A DNA stretch of 64,000 nucleotides from Tsukamurella ocularis (GCF_024807615.1 NZ_JANUCJ010000002.1:1054001-1118000), one strand, 5' to 3'; positions 9,801 through 17,740 are shown, counted from the first letter of the stretch. Translations and numbers: made by a program. The notes: generated by a model not told the origin, from the letters alone.

Positions 9801-11054
9801 GTCGGAGTCCTCGCTCTCCGCGGTGCGCAGCGACCAGACGTCGCGGACCAGCTCTTCACGACGCTCGATCGCGCGGTCGCGCTTGGCCCGCAGATCGCGG
9901 ATCTCCGCGTCGGCGAGGGCCTCGGAGTAGGTCGACTTGCGGGTGGCGATCTCCGTGACCGACGAGGCGAGCGAGGCCGAGCCGTCCTTGGTCACGTCGG
10001 TGACCGAGACCACCAGCTGGCGCACCTCCGGCGGCAGCTTCTCCTCGAGCACGGCGAGGGCCTGCGCCTTCTCCGAGACGACCAGCACGCGCTGCCCCTT
10101 GGCGAGCAGCGCGGCCAGCAGGTTCGCGATGGTGTGGGTCTTGCCGGTCCCGGGCGGCCCTTCGACCACGACGCCGGAGTCGGCGCCCATGTGCGCCAGG
10201 ATGTCCCGCTGCTCGACGTTGGACGGCAGCACGTAGTACGCCTCGTCCAGCAGCTCGAGCGGGCTCATCGCGCCGTCCACGGCGAGTTGCCGGATCCGCT
10301 CCTCCGAGCTCACGCCCTCGACGAGCTGTGCAAGCGCGATCGGCACGTCCCGCTCGGGGTCGGCGACGTCGGCCTTCATCGCATCGTAGAAACCGAGCAG
10401 GGGCGCCGAGCCACGGGTGCGGAGGACGAGTGCCGGGGCGAACTCGACGTGCGCTCCCCCGTCCTTGGTGGCGGCACCGAGCCACGTTGACGTGAACTGC
10501 TGGCACGCTGGATCGAGCACGGTGCGGGCGTTCTCCCGCAGCTCGGTCTGCAGCTCGGCGGAGCCGGAGAGGTCGAAGGACGGGAGCCCGGCGAGCAACA
10601 GCGAGTCCTCGACCCGGGGCACCGAGTCCCGCGGGAGCACCACCGTCAGCCGCTTGCCACGGCGGTCGCGCTCGAGCAGCACGGGCTGCGTCAGAAGGTG
10701 TGCGCGGATGGCGGTGTCACCGTCGCGGGCCGTGAGCAGACCAGAGGCCAGCACCAGCTCCACCGACTCGGGGTGGTCGGTCAGCTCGTCGAAGACGCGC
10801 AGCAGTCGGGAGTGCGGGGAGTCCGGGGCGTCGTCGCGCGGAACCGTGAAAATCGTCGCGCCGGGCTTTGCGTCGGCGTCCCAGCTGTCGGTGAGGGCAC
10901 CGTCGCCGGTGAGCGGCAGCACCGCGAGGTGGTCGTCGAGGTCCCGCGTCACGACGGACCTGGACCGGATCAGCTCGTCCAGGTACTGCAGTAGACGGAC
11001 GACGCGATCCCGACGGCCACCGGGGCCGTCGCCCTGGTCACCGGCGGCGGTCAT
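6837..11054 (-). CDS. SF1 helicase fused to a PD-(D/E)xK-like nuclease (Vsr/MTES_1575 type)
   Basis: This 1405-residue cytosolic protein looks like a nucleic-acid remodelling or defence enzyme. Residues about 1-250 are unassigned. Walker A GPPGTGKTHTIANLL is near 295. A long helical insertion (about 350-950) follows, predicted partly coiled-coil. Motif II VIVDEASQAD is near 981, then GDENQC. A late helicase motif, VAASRARDQLWLF, follows. Residues about 1270-1380 form a nuclease-like domain with SIDLVV and LAVECDSAD, as in Vsr/DUF559-like endonucleases. GAGGAG precedes the ATG at a good distance. It stands alone as a transcription unit. A housekeeping role in repair is possible, because related large AAA helicases occur widely in actinobacteria. 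Confidence 0.8.
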   Translation of the reverse strand: MTAAGDQGDGPGGRRDRVVRLLQYLDELIRSRSVVTRDLDDHLAVLPLTGDGALTDSWDADAKPGATIFTVPRDDAPDSPHSRLLRVFDELTDHPESVELVLASGLLTARDGDTAIRAHLLTQPVLLERDRRGKRLTVVLPRDSVPRVEDSLLLAGLPSFDLSGSAELQTELRENARTVLDPACQQFTSTWLGAATKDGGAHVEFAPALVLRTRGSAPLLGFYDAMKADVADPERDVPIALAQLVEGVSSEERIRQLAVDGAMSPLELLDEAYYVLPSNVEQRDILAHMGADSGVVVEGPPGTGKTHTIANLLAALLAKGQRVLVVSEKAQALAVLEEKLPPEVRQLVVSVTDVTKDGSASLASSVTEIATRKSTYSEALADAEIRDLRAKRDRAIERREELVRDVWSLRTAESEDSDWLASAYSGKPAEIVAQVRRDADKYSWLPGPVDGAVPPLDTREFDRLVGLLRRNDENFSRRLAHNLPDLSEVPDADELEALCATLADSPLAGADSGALTHVLGGVDADRLAVIRARADVINELVGRVRRYPPSAQLLAEDMLIGDRAHLAARLGGLEEQIATARTADGELDGAVVQLSDTPDANDRAAIDGYARHLSLGNEPRKRFRKPEQKQFEATGLGIVVDGVDGADKAHLRAAAQHLKVEDVIGRVGDVLRALGLEAPSTDPSGRTATRGRSERLSQAADQLLRARTVVRLVAERDRLVEAMQALSEHAPRPKDLAETDQTARQVIAISAAVGARDAHSRLDAIRVQVQEMVERGPSPEGDAMVAALRGYKYAAIRDARRAWDAARAERDDRGALDLLALRLRTKAPALFDLVARTADDPVWDVRVPELAAAWSWRRAVTWAASRVHPGDDAQLEADLQAAEQDVAHYTTRIATASAWRQCLRRMTFDEIQALHAYRDHVSSIGRGSGRHAERFRIAAREAMRQAQSAVPAWIMPISQVVASISPERNAFDVVIVDEASQADITSSFLLWLAPRVIVVGDENQCAPSAFTGVSLDDVFARLDAQLPDIPPYLRDSLTPRSSLFTLLRTRFGHTVRLREHFRCMPEIIDFSSRQFYSDAPLIPVRHYGADRPVPLRVTHVPKAKVAGEGARISNPTEAQAIVDQLARCFADPLYAGRTFGVIALQGQGQVDELYRRLRESIDPDEWDARRLRVGTPPDFQGDERDVVLLSMVVAPDYRFRALTGRDFQRRFNVAASRARDQLWLFTSVDEEDLKANDLRASLLRYVTRADVEVAQPMPPDVPTDRRVEPFDNLFEQQVFVRLRDMGYHVNPKVVVNNRSIDLVVTGEQGRLAVECDSADFASTPEQARSDIERERELRRCGWEFVRIRESVFATDADAAMAVVVQALDRRGVRPLTLQRALTVGERAADGSVELWEPVGLDIDTE

Positions 11055-11162
11055 GCGCTCCTCGAGTCTCTCGGGTCGGCGGCAGCCGACAGTGGGCGCG
11101 CCCGATTCGGACTACACCTTGACTCAAGGTTAATACATCTGGGAGCGAACGCCGACGCGTCG

Positions 11163-12974
11163 TCAGCGCTTGCGGCCCGCCCGGAACCGCTGCTTGCCCG
11201 CGCTCGGCCGGCCCGATGGTGCGCCGGGGTCCCGCTCGAGGTTGATCAGCTGTCCCGAGATGCGGGTCCGCTCCAGCGCGTCGAAGACATCGCGGTCCAG
11301 ATCGTCCGGCAGCTCGACGATGCTGTGGTCCGGCCGGATGCTGATGTGCCCGAAATCGCTCCGACGGAGGCCGCCCTCGTTCGCGATCGCGCCCACGATC
11401 TGCGACGGGGTGGCGTGTTGCCGCTTGCCCACCGCGATCCGGTACGGCACCATCGGGCGGCCCGTCTTCCGATGGGTCGACGGTTCCCGGTCCCGATCCC
11501 GGTCCCGCCCGCGAGCGGGGCGGTCGTCACGATCGCCGAAGTCGCGGTCCTTGCGGTCGCGAGCGTTGCGCTCGCGCTCCGGCGGGTCGGGCTTGAGCAG
11601 GAACGAGGCGCCGTCGCGCGACTGCAGTGCCAGCGCTGCAGCCACGTCGACGAGGGGCACATCATTGGCGCCCACATAGTCCTCGATCAGCCTGCGGAAC
11701 ATCTGTAGGTGGTCGTTGGTGAGGTTCTCGGTGATGGACTCGCCGAACTTCTCCACGCGGTGCGCGTTGACGTCCTCGACCGAGGGCAGCCCCATCTCGG
11801 TGAGCGGTTGCCGAGTGGCCTTCTCGATGGCCCGCAGGAGGTGCCGCTCGCGGGGGGTCACGAAGAGCAGCGCGTCGCCCTTGCGGCCGGCGCGGCCGGT
11901 GCGGCCGATGCGGTGCACGTAGGACTCGGTGTCGTGCGGGATGTCGTAGTTCACGACGTGGCTGATCCGCTCGACGTCGAGGCCGCGGGCGGCGACGTCC
12001 GTCGCGACCAGGATGTCGATCTTGCCCTCTTTGAGCTGGCCGATCGTGCGCTCGCGCTGCGCCTGCACGATGTCGCCGTTGATCGCGGCGGCTGCGTGCC
12101 CACGGGCGCGCAGCTTCTCAGCCAGCTCCTCGGTGGCCGACTTGGTGCGGACGAAGATGATCATCCCGTCGAACTCCTCCACCTCGAGGAGGCGGGTGAG
12201 CGCGTCGAGCTTGCGCTGGTGCGCGACCTGCAGGTAGCGCTGCGTGATGTTCGACGCCGTGGCCGTCTTCGACTTGACGGTGACCTCGACCGGGTCGTGC
12301 AGGTACTTCTTGGAGATCTTGCGGATCGCCGGCGGCATTGTCGCCGAGAAGAGCGCGACCTGCTTGAACTCCGGGGTGTCGGCGAGGATCCGCTCGACGT
12401 CCTCCTGGAAGCCCATGGTGAGCATCTCGTCGGCCTCGTCGAGCACGAGGAACTCGAGGTTCGAGAGGTCGAGCGTGCCCTTGGAGAGGTGATCGATCAC
12501 GCGGCCCGGGGTGCCGACGATGATCTGCGCACCGCGCCGCAGCCCCGAGAGCTGCACGCCGTAGCTCTGGCCGCCGTAGATCGGCAGCACGGTGATGTTG
12601 GGCATGTGCACGGCGTACTTGCCGAAGGCCTCGGACACCTGCAGCGCGAGCTCGCGAGTGGGGGCCAGCACCAGTGCCTGGGGCTTGCGACTGTCACCGT
12701 CGATCTTGGAGAGCACGGGCACGGCGAACGCGGCGGTCTTACCGGTTCCGGTCTGCGCGAGGCCGACGACGTCGCTGCCGGAGAGCAGCGGCGGGATGGT
12801 GGCGGCCTGGATCGGCGAGGGGTTCTCGTAGCCGACCTCGGCGAGAGCGCGCAGCACGCGCTCGTCGATTCCGAGGTCGAGGAAGGTCACCGGTTCGGCT
12901 TCGTTCTCCGGAGCCTGCGCGTCGTTCTCGACGGCGGCGGGGGCGGTGCGCTCAGCACCGAATTCATCAGACAT
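11163..12974 (-). CDS. deaD: DEAD-box RNA helicase, DeaD/CsdA type
   Basis: This is an ATP-dependent RNA helicase that helps ribosome assembly and mRNA turnover, often in the cold. The 603-residue protein has AQTGTGKTAAF (Walker A, near residue 76), PTRELA, VLDEADEML, SAT, and the second RecA domain with ARGLDV and HRIGRTGRAG. Residues about 455-500 are an Arg/Asp-rich linker. A DbpA-type RNA-binding domain (about 515-585) follows, and the tail is basic. GGGGAAA precedes the ATG. It is divergent from the fadD15-like gene across 100 bp. Confidence 0.95.
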   Translation of the reverse strand: MSDEFGAERTAPAAVENDAQAPENEAEPVTFLDLGIDERVLRALAEVGYENPSPIQAATIPPLLSGSDVVGLAQTGTGKTAAFAVPVLSKIDGDSRKPQALVLAPTRELALQVSEAFGKYAVHMPNITVLPIYGGQSYGVQLSGLRRGAQIIVGTPGRVIDHLSKGTLDLSNLEFLVLDEADEMLTMGFQEDVERILADTPEFKQVALFSATMPPAIRKISKKYLHDPVEVTVKSKTATASNITQRYLQVAHQRKLDALTRLLEVEEFDGMIIFVRTKSATEELAEKLRARGHAAAAINGDIVQAQRERTIGQLKEGKIDILVATDVAARGLDVERISHVVNYDIPHDTESYVHRIGRTGRAGRKGDALLFVTPRERHLLRAIEKATRQPLTEMGLPSVEDVNAHRVEKFGESITENLTNDHLQMFRRLIEDYVGANDVPLVDVAAALALQSRDGASFLLKPDPPERERNARDRKDRDFGDRDDRPARGRDRDRDREPSTHRKTGRPMVPYRIAVGKRQHATPSQIVGAIANEGGLRRSDFGHISIRPDHSIVELPDDLDRDVFDALERTRISGQLINLERDPGAPSGRPSAGKQRFRAGRKR

Positions 12975-13016
12975 TGTTTCCCCAGCATATGCGGTATCCG
13001 CCGCGCACGCGAAACA

Positions 13017-13043
13017 CTATCGGAATCGGACATCCTCCGATAG
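13017..13043. promoter_or_regulatory. Inverted repeat between deaD and the fadD15-like gene
   Basis: CTATCGGA-N11-TCCGATAG is a perfect 8-bp inverted repeat. The right arm overlaps a possible -10 box, TAGGTT (13041-13046), for the ligase gene. It is a candidate operator for lipid-responsive control. Confidence 0.4.
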
Positions 13044-13074
13044 GTTGTGCTCATTCCACTATCTGCATGAGGAG

Positions 13075-14859
13075 ATGAAGTTGCGCATCGAGTCCACGGA
13101 ACCGACCCGGACCCACGCACCGTCCGACAATCTGACCACGCGGGTCCGCGATCTCGCGGCATCGGCACCGTCGACGGAACTGTTCCTGCGCCCCTCCGGT
13201 TCCGGGTGGTCGCCCGTGACCGCCGCCCAGTTCAACGACCAGATCACCGCCATCGGTAAGGGCCTCATCGCCCGCGGAGTCGACGCCGGCACCCGGATCG
13301 CGATCATGAGCCCCACCCGGTATGAGTGGGCGCTCCTCGACTACGCGAACTGGTCCGTCGGCGGTTCGACCGTTGCGGTGTACGAGTCGAACTCGGCCGC
13401 GCAGGTCGAGCACATCCTGGCGGACTCCGCCTCGATCGCCCTCGTCACCGACTCCCGTGGCACGGCCGACCGGATCGCCGCGGGCGTGCCCGCCGGCACG
13501 CAGGTGTGGATCATCGACGAGGGCCTCGTCGACGCCCTGGTCGCCGACGGCGCCGGCGTCTCCGACGAGGACTACTTGGCCCGCGCTACCGCCGTCGACG
13601 CATCCGCGGAGGCGACCCTCGTCTACACGTCCGGCACGACCGGTAAGCCCAAGGGCGTAGTGCTCACGCACGACAACCTGCTCAGCGAGTACGACGCGAT
13701 CCACGCGGGCCTGGACAAGATGGCCGGCCAGAACGCCAGCACGGTGATGTTCCTCCCGCTCGCCCACATCTTCGCGCGCGCCATCTCGGTCGCCGCGGTC
13801 CAGCACTCGATCCGGGTCGCGCACACGGCCGACCTGTCGAACCTGACGGGCCTGTTCGGTGAGCTCAAGCCCACCTACATCCTCAGCGTGCCGCGCGTCT
13901 TCGAGAAGGTGTACAACACCATGAGCGCGAAGGCCGAGGAGGGCGGGAAGGGCAAGATCTTCAACGCCGCGGTGGACACCTCCATCGAGTTCAGCAAGGC
14001 CCGGGACACGGGCGGTGCCGGTCTGGTGCTCAAGCTCAAGCACGCGCTGTTCGACAAGCTCGTCTACTCCAAGCTGCGCGAGGCGCTCGGCGGCCAGTGC
14101 GATTGCGCCGTCTCCGGCGGCGCCCCGCTCGGCGCGCGCCTCGGCCACTTCTTCCGCGGCGCCGGCGTCACCGTCTACGAGGGCTACGGCCTCTCCGAGA
14201 CCAGTGCTGCCATCACCTGCAACACGCCCACCGAACAGCGGATCGGCACCGTCGGCCGCCCAGTCCCCGGCAACGAGGTTGCCATCGCCGAGGACGGCGA
14301 GGTGCTACTCCGCGGTCCCGTCGTCTTCGGCGGCTACTGGGGCCTTCCCGAGGCGAACGCCGAGGCGCTGCAGGACGGCTGGTTCCACACCGGCGACCTC
14401 GGCTCCCTCGACGCCGACGGCTACCTGTCGATCACGGGCCGCAAGAAGGAGATTCTGGTGACGGCGGCGGGCAAGAACGTCGCGCCCGCGCAGACCGAGG
14501 ACGCGCTGCGCCAGCACCCGCTGGTCTCGCAGGCGATGCTCGTGGGCGACAAGCAGCCCTTCGTCGGCGCGCTCATCACCCTCGACCAGGAGGCGCTGCC
14601 GGGCTGGCTCGCGGCGCACGGGCTGCCGGCCGAGATGACGCTCGAGGAGGCCACCGCCAACGACGTCCTGCTCGCCGAGATCGCCTCCGCCGTGGGAACC
14701 GCGAACGCGCTGGTCTCCAAGGCCGAGCAGGTGAAGAAATGGAGTGTGCTCAGCACCGATTTCACCATCGAGGGCGGCGAGCTCACCCCGACGCTCAAGG
14801 TGAAGCGCAACGTCGTCATGGACAAGTACGGCGACGAGGTCGACGCGATCTACGCTTGA
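13075..14859 (+). CDS. Long-chain fatty acyl-CoA ligase, FadD15-like
   Basis: The enzyme activates fatty acids to acyl-CoA through an acyl-adenylate. The protein has about 594 residues. YTSGTTGKPKGVVL is the P-loop (near residue 185), GYGLSET is motif A5, and WFHTGDLG is A7. The C terminus has LKVKR with the catalytic Lys. It resembles mycobacterial FadD15 in length and motif layout. The AGGAG at 13070-13074 directly abuts the ATG at 13075, so the TTG at 13081 is better spaced and may be the true start. A strong terminator follows. Confidence 0.88.
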   Translation: MKLRIESTEPTRTHAPSDNLTTRVRDLAASAPSTELFLRPSGSGWSPVTAAQFNDQITAIGKGLIARGVDAGTRIAIMSPTRYEWALLDYANWSVGGSTVAVYESNSAAQVEHILADSASIALVTDSRGTADRIAAGVPAGTQVWIIDEGLVDALVADGAGVSDEDYLARATAVDASAEATLVYTSGTTGKPKGVVLTHDNLLSEYDAIHAGLDKMAGQNASTVMFLPLAHIFARAISVAAVQHSIRVAHTADLSNLTGLFGELKPTYILSVPRVFEKVYNTMSAKAEEGGKGKIFNAAVDTSIEFSKARDTGGAGLVLKLKHALFDKLVYSKLREALGGQCDCAVSGGAPLGARLGHFFRGAGVTVYEGYGLSETSAAITCNTPTEQRIGTVGRPVPGNEVAIAEDGEVLLRGPVVFGGYWGLPEANAEALQDGWFHTGDLGSLDADGYLSITGRKKEILVTAAGKNVAPAQTEDALRQHPLVSQAMLVGDKQPFVGALITLDQEALPGWLAAHGLPAEMTLEEATANDVLLAEIASAVGTANALVSKAEQVKKWSVLSTDFTIEGGELTPTLKVKRNVVMDKYGDEVDAIYA

Positions 14860-14875
14860 CCTCCCCGGACGACGA

Positions 14876-14908
14876 ACGCCGCCCGCTCCTTGCCGGAGCG
14901 GGCGGCGT
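14876..14908. terminator. Bidirectional hairpin terminator
   Basis: A GC-rich 14-bp stem (14876-14889 with 14895-14908) with loop TTGCC lies between the convergent fadD15-like and DUF3817 genes. Confidence 0.8.
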
Positions 14909-14923
14909 CGTTCGTTCAGCGGA

Positions 14924-15301
14924 TCAGAGATCGAACTGCGCGCGGATCTCGTCCGAGTTCTTCTTCTCGAAGTAGAAGCCGAGTAGCGGGATGGTGCCCG
15001 CGAGCAGCGTCAGCAGGAAGCGCGGAGCGGGCCAGCGCACCTTGACGCCCAGGTCCAGCGTGAGGATCAGGTAGATGAAGTAGCCCCAGCCGTGGATGAT
15101 CGCGATCAGGCCGAGCCAGCCCGGGATCGGCCAGTCGAAGGCGGGCGCAAGGAGGTACTTGTAGATCATCTCGGCGCACAGGATGAGCAGGAAGTAGCCG
15201 GTGAAGTTCGCCATGAAGCGGTAGCGCTTGAGCGCGCCGCTCACCTGGTCGCGGCGCTTGGCCGCCAGCTTCTCCGCCGTCGGCGCGGGTGCGTCGGTCA
15301 C
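14924..15301 (-). CDS. DUF3817 membrane protein (Rv1342c-like)
   Basis: This 125-residue protein has about three hydrophobic helices (about residues 28-50, 58-80 and 90-108) and a conserved HGWGYFIYL segment typical of DUF3817. Its function is unknown. The GTG start overlaps the upstream stop as GTGA (15298-15301), which implies translational coupling. In M. tuberculosis the homologue Rv1342c pairs with lprD (Rv1343c), as here. A second DUF3817 gene lies at 60504-60866. Confidence 0.85.
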   Translation of the reverse strand: MTDAPAPTAEKLAAKRRDQVSGALKRYRFMANFTGYFLLILCAEMIYKYLLAPAFDWPIPGWLGLIAIIHGWGYFIYLILTLDLGVKVRWPAPRFLLTLLAGTIPLLGFYFEKKNSDEIRAQFDL

Positions 15302-15768
15302 TTCTTCTCCTCGGTCTGCTCGCTCCCCGCCAGTTCGGCGAGGAGCCTGTTGTACTCGTCGTGCGCCGGGTCGTCCGGCGCGGTGTCGGGGGCCGACGGT
15401 GCCGTCACCCGGCTGGGCAGGAAGCCCTCCGGGATCGCGGTCAGCGTGCCGGCAGGCGCGATCGTCGAACGAGGCGCGACGGCCGGTCGCTCGACGGGAG
15501 AATCCGCGGTCGCGGAACCGGTGCCGCCCTCGGCCTCGGCGACGAGCCGGTCCTGCAGCTCTGCCTCGTCCTCGAGCTGCACGAATCGGCGGTAGCCCCA
15601 GACGGCCGCGACGGCGAAGAGCGGCCACTGCAGGGCGTAGCCGAGGTTCCGCGCAGAGCCCGCGGTGGACTCGAAGCGTCCCCACTGCCACCAGCCGAGC
15701 GCCAGGAACGCCGCGGCGGCGATCACGACGAACGCGATCAGCGCGGGGCGGTGACGACGACGATTCAC
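15298..15768 (-). CDS. Small membrane protein, LprD-like (Rv1343c-like)
   Basis: The product is 156 residues. It has a basic N terminus with RRRHRP, one hydrophobic helix (about 8-25) followed by LGWWQWGRF, then ALQWPLFAVAAVWGY as a second helix, and an acidic cytoplasmic tail. The WWQW and LGYALQWPLF segments resemble LprD of mycobacteria. The lipobox Cys that gives LprD its name is absent here, so it is probably not a lipoprotein. The GTG at 15768 has a weak GAGG upstream. It forms an operon with the DUF3817 gene. Confidence 0.75.
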   Translation of the reverse strand: MNRRRHRPALIAFVVIAAAAFLALGWWQWGRFESTAGSARNLGYALQWPLFAVAAVWGYRRFVQLEDEAELQDRLVAEAEGGTGSATADSPVERPAVAPRSTIAPAGTLTAIPEGFLPSRVTAPSAPDTAPDDPAHDEYNRLLAELAGSEQTEEKK

Positions 15769-15853
15769 GACCTCGACGGTACCCGTCGACCCGGCGGTGT
15801 CCGAATGGCGGTATCGTGACCTGCGTTGCAGCTGGGACTCTCCGCTGCCGCAC

Positions 15854-15935
<82 letters not shown>

Positions 15936-15956
15936 CCCGCCGAACCAGCTCGCCAC

Positions 15957-15975
15957 CAAGGTAAGGTTTACCTAT
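15957..15975 (+). promoter_or_regulatory. Iron-box-like palindrome over a leaderless promoter
   Basis: The core AGGTAAGGTTTACCT is a 6-3-6 perfect palindrome. The 19-bp window matches the IdeR/DtxR consensus at 13 of 19 positions. It contains TAAGGT (15962-15967), a -10 box 6 nt before the ATG at 15974, so a bound repressor would block initiation. Confidence 0.5.
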
Positions 15976-16483
15976 GTGGTTCACGCACTTCCTCGGCGTC
16001 GCACTGCCGCTACTGTTTCTGCCCACCGTCGCACTGTTCGCGTGCGCCGTCTGGGGGCGGGCCGCTCTCGCGGGCGACTATCCCGCTGATGTCCGCGCTC
16101 TGATGCCCGAGTTCTCGGCGGCGGAGCGGCGCCGTGGCACCGTGCTCGCCACCGTCTTCCTCGTGGCGCTCGTCGGGGCGGTCTTCGTAGCCGCCTACAC
16201 CTGGATCGACGGCGCTCCCGCCTCCGGATTCCTCCAGGCCTACGGAATGGCCTTCGCGACGCTCTTCGGGTTCTGCCTGATCGACCTGGTGATCCTCGAC
16301 TGGATCGTCCTGTGCTGGTGGCGCCCTTCATGGGTCATCATCCCAGGAACCGAATCTGCCGAGGGCTGGGGCGACTACATGTTCCACGTCCGCGAGCAGT
16401 TGAGCCCGACGGGGCTGGCCGCGATGTTCGGCCTCCCCCTCGTCATCGCCGGGGCGGCCACGGCGCTGCGCGCACTGCTCTGA
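15974..16483 (+). CDS. Polytopic membrane protein of unknown function
   Basis: This 169-residue protein has four predicted helices, at about 4-27, 52-75, 88-112 and 145-166. The loop after helix 3 has WWRPSWVIIPGTE. I do not recognise the family. There is no Shine-Dalgarno sequence; the ATG lies 6 nt after a -10 box inside an iron-box-like palindrome, which suggests iron-responsive expression. The downstream haem-binding protein gene at 16984 fits an iron theme, but that link is inferred. Confidence 0.75.
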   Translation: MWFTHFLGVALPLLFLPTVALFACAVWGRAALAGDYPADVRALMPEFSAAERRRGTVLATVFLVALVGAVFVAAYTWIDGAPASGFLQAYGMAFATLFGFCLIDLVILDWIVLCWWRPSWVIIPGTESAEGWGDYMFHVREQLSPTGLAAMFGLPLVIAGAATALRALL

Positions 16484-16558
16484 CCGGAGCAACCGACCCG
16501 TGGGAGCGCCCGTCGGGCTCGGAAGCCCGACCGACACGACGAATCCCCCTGGCGTCGA

Positions 16559-16657
16559 TCAGCTCATGCTCCACATCAGCAACACCGCCACGAGCCCACC
16601 GACGATCCACGGCCATCTGCGTCTGCGTGTCCGCGCAGCTCCCTGCTCGTCAGTCAT
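16559..16657 (-). CDS. Small single-pass membrane protein (32 residues)
   Basis: ATG is preceded by AGGAAAG at 3-4 nt. The product has an acidic and Arg-rich N terminus (residues 1-14), then a hydrophobic stretch WPWIVGGLVAVLLMWSMS that would span the membrane. It is too short for most annotation cut-offs. The architecture and the ribosome binding site support a real gene; its function is unknown. Confidence 0.45.
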   Translation of the reverse strand: MTDEQGAARTRRRRWPWIVGGLVAVLLMWSMS

Positions 16658-16666
16658 CTTTCCTGT

Positions 16667-16870
16667 CTACCAGGCACGGCCGCACACTGCCGCGAGCCGC
16701 GGTCGGACGGGCGCACCATCCATCGACTCTCGCCACGCGTACCACACCTCGCGCCAATCACCGGCGGACTTAGCACAACAGAGGATGCCGTTCGCTACAC
16801 GCTCCTCGGCGTTTCTCATGAAGGAACCTGCAGGCGGTACCGGGTTTTCGCTCCATATGCGCCCCGGCAT
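16667..16870 (-). CDS. Doubtful small ORF (67 codons)
   Basis: The ORF ends 9 bp before the 32-residue membrane gene on the same strand, which would allow a small operon. It has no recognised domain. An internal ATG at 16819 would give a 50-residue product. Codon use is not typical of the strongly GC3-biased neighbours. Confidence 0.25.
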   Translation of the reverse strand: MPGRIWSENPVPPAGSFMRNAEERVANGILCCAKSAGDWREVWYAWRESMDGAPVRPRLAAVCGRAW

Positions 16871-16983
16871 CTGTGAATGTCTATGAATTCTCTTCGTAGG
16901 AACTCAGATTCGCCCCGCTACGTTCGAGGGAGTGGCTCGGACCGCCCACCGGCGAATCCGAGCGACGACGAAGGGAGAACGAC

Positions 16984-17340
16984 ATGCTCACACGATGGAA
17001 GATCGCCGCCACCGCCGGCGCTGCCGGGGCCCTCGCCCTGGCCCCCGCCGCAATGGCGCAGGCGGCACCGTCCGATCCGGTGCCCGGCACGAAATGCACG
17101 GTCGCCCAGGTTGAACGCGCACTGGTCGCCGTCGCGCCCGAGGCTGCGACGATGGTGAATCAGGTGCCCGGCGGCCGCGCCGAGGCCGAACGGGTCCTGA
17201 CCCTGCCTCCAGCCGAGCGCACCGCCCGGATCCACGAGCTGGGCCGGCAGAATCCGCAGCTCGCTGCGTATTACAGCCAGAACCAGGGAAAGATCAATCA
17301 GACGATCGGCGTCGTGGCGTCGACCTGTTCGCAGTACTGA
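16984..17340 (+). CDS. Secreted haem-binding protein, haemophore family (MHB, Rv0203-like)
   Basis: The product is 118 residues. Residues 1-28 are a signal peptide (basic start, AALALAPAAM core, AQA cleavage region). The mature part has two Cys (KCTVAQVERAL and STCSQY) that probably form a disulphide, and LTLPPAERTARI plus AAYYSQNQ as in the mycobacterial haemophore domain. Such proteins carry haem iron across the envelope. GAAGGGAG precedes the ATG, and a perfect 16-bp terminator follows. Specific haem ligands cannot be assigned. Confidence 0.75.
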   Translation: MLTRWKIAATAGAAGALALAPAAMAQAAPSDPVPGTKCTVAQVERALVAVAPEAATMVNQVPGGRAEAERVLTLPPAERTARIHELGRQNPQLAAYYSQNQGKINQTIGVVASTCSQY

Positions 17341-17355
17341 TCACCCCACACAGCA

Positions 17356-17390
17356 CGAAGGCGCCGACTCCCCTGGAGTCGGCGCCTTCG
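17356..17390. terminator. Bidirectional hairpin terminator
   Basis: A perfect 16-bp stem (17356-17371 with 17375-17390) and a CCT loop lie between the convergent haemophore-type and lipoprotein genes. Confidence 0.85.
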
Positions 17391-17401
17391 CCTGTGACCC
17401 G

Positions 17402-17683
17402 TCAGGAGATAGGGATCTCCTTGATCTTCGAATCGGGCTTGCCCGCGGTCTTGCAGTAGACGATCGCCTGTTGCTGCAGGCCGGTGATCACGAGTGCGGA
17501 CGGCTCGTCGCCGTGCTTGTCCTTGTACAGCTTCGTCACCTGCTCGCGCTGGTCCGCGTCGGTCATCTTCTGGTAGTTCTCGCACGTGGTGTCACCGCCC
17601 TGCTTCGTGCAGCCGGTGAGGGTGAGCGCGGCGACGGCGAGCACCGCCGCACCGAGGCGGATTCCGTTCGTGGGCTTCGACAT
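17402..17683 (-). CDS. Small lipoprotein
   Basis: The product is 93 residues with a lipoprotein signal ending LTLTGC (Cys 25). The mature part is short, charged and has two more Cys (TTCENY and VYCKTA) bracketing two helices, which is reminiscent of HdeA-like small periplasmic proteins; that resemblance is weak. GGAAGG precedes the ATG. It is probably anchored to the outer face of the plasma membrane. Confidence 0.75.
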   Translation of the reverse strand: MSKPTNGIRLGAAVLAVAALTLTGCTKQGGDTTCENYQKMTDADQREQVTKLYKDKHGDEPSALVITGLQQQAIVYCKTAGKPDSKIKEIPIS

Positions 17684-17740
17684 GGGGCACCTTCCGGCTG
17701 GATGACAGGACGGGTCGACCCTACCGAGACCCCGGCCGGA

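Larger units (their letters stand above)
16484..16983. other. 500-bp stretch with at most two very small genes
   Basis: The base composition here is lower in GC than in the flanking genes. It holds the 32-codon membrane ORF at 16559-16657, a doubtful 67-codon ORF behind it, and the leader of the haem-binding protein gene. TACGTT at 16919-16924 is a possible -10 box for that gene. Nothing else was seen. Confidence 0.5.
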
